From Paraburkholderia phosphatilytica (GTDB taxonomy: Bacteria; Pseudomonadota; Gammaproteobacteria; Burkholderiales; Burkholderiaceae): a DNA stretch of 43,728 nucleotides. Location of the stretch: positions 1 to 43,728 of the forward strand of contig NZ_QQOA01000054.1 of NCBI RefSeq assembly GCF_003443895.1, read 5' to 3'. Numbering within the stretch: the stretch's first letter is position 1; every line of letters starts with the position of its first letter. Below, piece after piece: positions 40,970 to 43,728 of this stretch. The notes under the pieces were generated by a model. It made no database searches. It saw nothing but the letters and a program-made list of their open reading frames with translations, and was not told the origin of the DNA. Made by a program: the position numbers and the translations under genes.

Positions 40970-42679
40970 CTATGCCTTCTGGCCGACTTCCGCAGGCTGC
41001 GTTTTCGGCTCAACATGAACCCGGCTCTGAACCACGCGGAAGCGGTTCGCGACGAAGGCCGCGTCCGCGAGCGCAGCGTTGGCCGCAGGGTTCGCGCCGG
41101 TGCCGTGGAAGTCCGAGAACGCGGCGGACTGATTGACGAACACACCGCCCGTCAGGTTGATCGACAGCGCGACGCCGCCTTCGATCGCGGCTTCATGGGC
41201 CGCTTCGATCACCGCTTCGTCCGTGCTGTAGACCGACAGGGTCAGCGCGCCATGCTCGCGGGCGATGGAACCGGCGAGTTCGAGCGACTGCGCGGTGGAG
41301 TCGGTTGCGATGACGAACGAGATCGGGCCGAACCATTCGCGCGTGAGCTGGGCGCGGTCTTCGTTCGCGTCGAGTTGCAGCACGAGCGGCGTGCGGACGC
41401 GCGCGTCCGCAAAGTTCGGATGTTCGAGTTGCGTGCTGTCGGCGAGTACGTGGCCGAGACCACGCGCTTCGTCGATGCGCTTCAGAACGCCTTCGTTCTG
41501 GATTGCGCCGAGCAGCTCGACTGCGCGAGCAGCGTCGCTCGAGAGCTTCTGCACTGCGCCGGCGATGGCCTGTGCGACGTCGTCGAAGGCGAGCGTGCCT
41601 TCGGGCGTGCGGATGCCGTCGCGCGGCACGTAGATGTTCTGCGGCGCGGTGCACATCTGGCCGGAATAGAGCGTGAGCGAAAACGCGATGTTGCGGGCAA
41701 CCGCTTTGATGTCGGCGGCGGAATGGATCACGATCTGGTTCACGCCGGCCTTTTCGGTGAACACCTGTGCCTGATGCGCGTTGCGTTCGAGCCAGGTGCC
41801 GTTCTGCGTGCTGCCGGTGAAATCGATCAGCTTGATCTCCGGGCGCTGCGCGAGCGACTGGACGAGTTCGCCGTCGTTCGGATCGGTGGCGAGCAGCGTG
41901 ACGACGTTGGGATCGAAGCCGGCTTCGCGCAGCACCTCGCGCGCGATTCGCACGGTGATCGCCAGCGGCAGGATCGCGCCGGGGTGCGGCTTGACGATCG
42001 CCGTGTTGCCGGTGGCGAGATCGGCGAACAGGCCCGGATAGCCGTTCCACGTCGGGAACGTGCAGCAGCCGAGCACGAGGCCGGTGCCCCGCGGCACGAT
42101 CGTGTAGCGCTTGTGCATCGCGAGTGCGGGGTTCTTGCCTTGCGGCTTTTCCCAGTGGGCGTCGGCCGGAATGCGGCGCAACTGGTCCCACGCGTAGGCG
42201 ATGGCTTCGAGCGCGCGGTCCTGCGCGTGCGGGCCGCCTGCCTGGAAGGCCATCATGAACGCCTGGCCGGTGGTGTGCATCACGCTGTAGCCGATCTCGA
42301 AGCTCGCGCGGTTGATGCGCGAGAGGATCTCGAGACTGACGCCGGCCCACGCCTGCGGACCGGCGGCACGCCATTCGCGTTGAGCCACGGCCGCAGCCGC
42401 AATCAACTGGTCCGGCGACGACTTCGGATAGCGGATGCCCAGCGCGAACCCGAACGGCGATGTTTCGCTGCCGACGGTGTCGTCGCTTGCGGGCTGGTCG
42501 AGTTCGAACGGGCGATTCAGGTGCGCCTTGAAGGCTGCTTCCCCATCCGCGTTCGCCGTTTCCCCGTACACTTTGGGACTGGGCATTTCGGCGAACGGGC
42601 TCCAGTAGCCGCGGGTCTCGATGGCGGCGAGCGCCTTGTGCAGCGTGGCTTCGTGCTTCGTGAATAGCGGATGTGTCAT
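40970..42679 (-). CDS. paaN: Phenylacetic acid degradation aldehyde dehydrogenase PaaN
   Basis: A 569-residue aldehyde dehydrogenase-fold protein of the paa pathway, expected to oxidise the semialdehyde formed when the oxepin-CoA ring opens. Conserved parts include GTGLVLGCCTFPTWNGYPG, DFTGSTQNGTWLE for cofactor binding, VFTEKAGVNQIVI, and the catalytic Cys in LTLYSGQMCTAPQNIYVP (marked by GQMCTAPQN). There is no C-terminal MaoC-type hydratase domain, unlike the E. coli PaaZ fusion of about 680 residues, so ring hydrolysis must come from a separate protein. It is first of paaN-J-G-I-K and is divergent from the paaF-like gene over 133 bases containing an operator. Confidence 0.93.
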   Translation of the reverse strand: MTHPLFTKHEATLHKALAAIETRGYWSPFAEMPSPKVYGETANADGEAAFKAHLNRPFELDQPASDDTVGSETSPFGFALGIRYPKSSPDQLIAAAAVAQREWRAAGPQAWAGVSLEILSRINRASFEIGYSVMHTTGQAFMMAFQAGGPHAQDRALEAIAYAWDQLRRIPADAHWEKPQGKNPALAMHKRYTIVPRGTGLVLGCCTFPTWNGYPGLFADLATGNTAIVKPHPGAILPLAITVRIAREVLREAGFDPNVVTLLATDPNDGELVQSLAQRPEIKLIDFTGSTQNGTWLERNAHQAQVFTEKAGVNQIVIHSAADIKAVARNIAFSLTLYSGQMCTAPQNIYVPRDGIRTPEGTLAFDDVAQAIAGAVQKLSSDAARAVELLGAIQNEGVLKRIDEARGLGHVLADSTQLEHPNFADARVRTPLVLQLDANEDRAQLTREWFGPISFVIATDSTAQSLELAGSIAREHGALTLSVYSTDEAVIEAAHEAAIEGGVALSINLTGGVFVNQSAAFSDFHGTGANPAANAALADAAFVANRFRVVQSRVHVEPKTQPAEVGQKA

Positions 42680-42727
42680 GGGTCAATGGGCGAGTTGAGC
42701 GGTTGGGATGAACCTGGTCTAATAATT

Positions 42728-42743
42728 AACCGACCGGTTGGTT
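42728..42743. promoter_or_regulatory. TetR-type operator, probably PaaR
   Basis: AACCGACCGGTTGGTT is a 16-bp palindrome with one mismatched pair, centred in the 133-base region between divergent paaN and paaF-like genes. The CGACCGG(T/C)(T/C)GGT form is like sites reported for TetR-family PaaR regulators of Betaproteobacteria, as I recall. No paaR gene is in the window. Confidence 0.6.
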
Positions 42744-42812
42744 GGTGAATGGTAGCATTGTTGATACGGCAGCGCGAAGCGTTTTCGCGTGTCTTCATTT
42801 CGAGGAGGGTGC

Positions 42813-43589
42813 ATGGCTTACGAGAACATTCTGGTTGAGACGCGCGGACGGGTGGGACTGGTGACGCTGAATCGTCCCAAGGCGCTGAACGCACTCAACG
42901 ACGCGCTGATGGACGAACTCGGCGCCGCGCTGCGCGCATTCGACGCTGATGAAGGGATCGGCGCGATCGTCGTGACGGGCAGCGAGAAAGCGTTCGCCGC
43001 GGGCGCGGACATCGGGATGATGGCGAGCTACACCTATATGGACGTCTACAAGGGCGACTACATTACGCGCAACTGGGAGACGGTGCGCTCGATCCGCAAG
43101 CCGATCATCGCGGCGGTTGCGGGATTCGCGCTTGGCGGCGGCTGCGAGCTGGCGATGATGTGCGACATCATCTTCGCGGCCGATACGGCGAAATTCGGTC
43201 AGCCCGAGATCAAGCTCGGCATCATGCCGGGCGCGGGCGGGACGCAGCGTTTGCCGCGGGCGGTATCGAAGGCGAAGGCGATGGACATGTGCCTGACCGC
43301 TCGCTTCATGGATGCGGAAGAAGCCGAGCGCGCGGGGCTTGTGTCGCGCGTGATTCCGGCAGCTTCGCTGATCGATGAGGCGGTCGCTGCCGCTACGACG
43401 ATTGCGGAATTTCCATTGCCCGCGGTGATGATGGTGAAGGAGTCGGTGAACCGCGCATACGAGTCGACGCTTGCGGAAGGCGTGCATTTCGAACGGCGTC
43501 TGTTCCACTCGCTGTTCGCGACGGAGGATCAGAAGGAAGGGATGGCAGCCTTTGTCGAGAAGCGCAAGCCGACCTTCAGGCATCGCTGA
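42813..43589 (+). CDS. paaF: Enoyl-CoA hydratase, paaF-like
   Basis: A 258-residue crotonase-fold hydratase, probably hydrating 2,3-dehydroadipyl-CoA in the lower phenylacetate pathway. The oxyanion block is GSEKAFAAGADIGMM, followed by AGFALGGGCELAMMCDIIFAAD with one catalytic Glu, and KLGIMPGAGGTQRLPRAV with the other region. This is the arrangement of typical short-chain hydratases. The ATG at 42813 is preceded by GAGGAGGG. Its position opposite paaN behind a shared operator supports a paa role, but a general fatty acid hydratase cannot be ruled out. The gene is complete in the window. Confidence 0.85.
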   Translation: MAYENILVETRGRVGLVTLNRPKALNALNDALMDELGAALRAFDADEGIGAIVVTGSEKAFAAGADIGMMASYTYMDVYKGDYITRNWETVRSIRKPIIAAVAGFALGGGCELAMMCDIIFAADTAKFGQPEIKLGIMPGAGGTQRLPRAVSKAKAMDMCLTARFMDAEEAERAGLVSRVIPAASLIDEAVAAATTIAEFPLPAVMMVKESVNRAYESTLAEGVHFERRLFHSLFATEDQKEGMAAFVEKRKPTFRHR

Positions 43590-43610
43590 TCGGCTTGTTC
43601 GAAATACCGC

Positions 43611-43639
43611 TTGCGCGTGAAGGGCTGAGTGACTAGAAT
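43611..43639 (+). promoter_or_regulatory. Possible promoter for a gene beyond the window
   Basis: TTGCGC (3 of 6 to the -35 consensus) and TAGAAT (5 of 6 to the -10) are 17 bases apart, downstream of the paaF-like gene. No gene start is seen in the last 90 bases. Confidence 0.35.
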
Positions 43640-43728
43640 CTCGGTCTTTCGCGCTTCGGGAACGGGGCGCGGGGAAGCGGGAAGGTGTGGTTGGGCGCGG
43701 TTCGCGGGTGGTTTGCGGGTCGTGTTCA

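Overview
This is a gene-dense, GC-rich stretch of a betaproteobacterial chromosome, most likely Burkholderiaceae and closest in character to Paraburkholderia or Burkholderia. The evidence is gene order: hemA-prfA-prmC-grxD-ubiX in a row, rpe-gph-trpE-trpG-trpD-trpC in a row, a phenylacetate (paa) block, and a ugpBAEC transporter. Nearly all genes belong to recognisable families. I see no rRNA, tRNA, CRISPR array, prophage, transposase or insertion sequence, so the window reads as chromosomal backbone with two catabolic blocks. Genus assignment is inference; no alignment was run.

Layout. 1-385: end of an amino acid permease and a bidirectional terminator. 525-5906 (minus): ygiD, ubiX, grxD, prmC, prfA, hemA, covering ubiquinone prenyl-flavin supply, Fe-S glutaredoxin, release factor 1 with its methylase, and the first step of tetrapyrrole synthesis. 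6068-6694 (minus): an OmpR-type response regulator with a changed phospho-acceptor and an early stop. 6895-9628 (plus): small membrane protein, aminopeptidase P, HAD hydrolase. 9643-13136 (minus): cupin dioxygenase-like protein, MFS transporter, dehydrogenase and IclR regulator, forming a self-regulated catabolic operon of unknown substrate with two operator-like palindromes upstream. 13238-16125 (minus): AsmA/DUF748-like protein and the ABC-F factor EttA. 16351-20936 (minus): ugpBAEC plus a small secreted DUF3761 protein. 21209-22303 (minus): ychF. 22572-27375 (plus): UbiH-family hydroxylase, DsbC, an M61/PDZ peptidase, and azoreductase. 27496-34873 (minus): rpe, gph, trp leader, trpEGDC, a CYTH protein and ung. 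35093-36839: apaG, a small membrane protein and mltA. 36864-43589: paaN-paaJ-paaG-paaI-paaK on the minus strand, divergent from a paaF-like hydratase.

The best find is at 33333-33451. A 24-codon reading frame with three clustered Trp codons lies 16 bases after gph and is followed 16 bases later by an intrinsic terminator. This is the layout of a tryptophan attenuator ahead of trpE. Other points of note are the unusual response regulator next to hemA, a hairpin abutting the hemA start codon, paired operators two helical turns apart ahead of the cupin operon, a REP-like pair of palindromes inside the paa operon, a probable PaaR operator, and a promoter that would make the UbiH-family message leaderless. 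I found no clear new multi-gene system; the rest looks like ordinary core genome.
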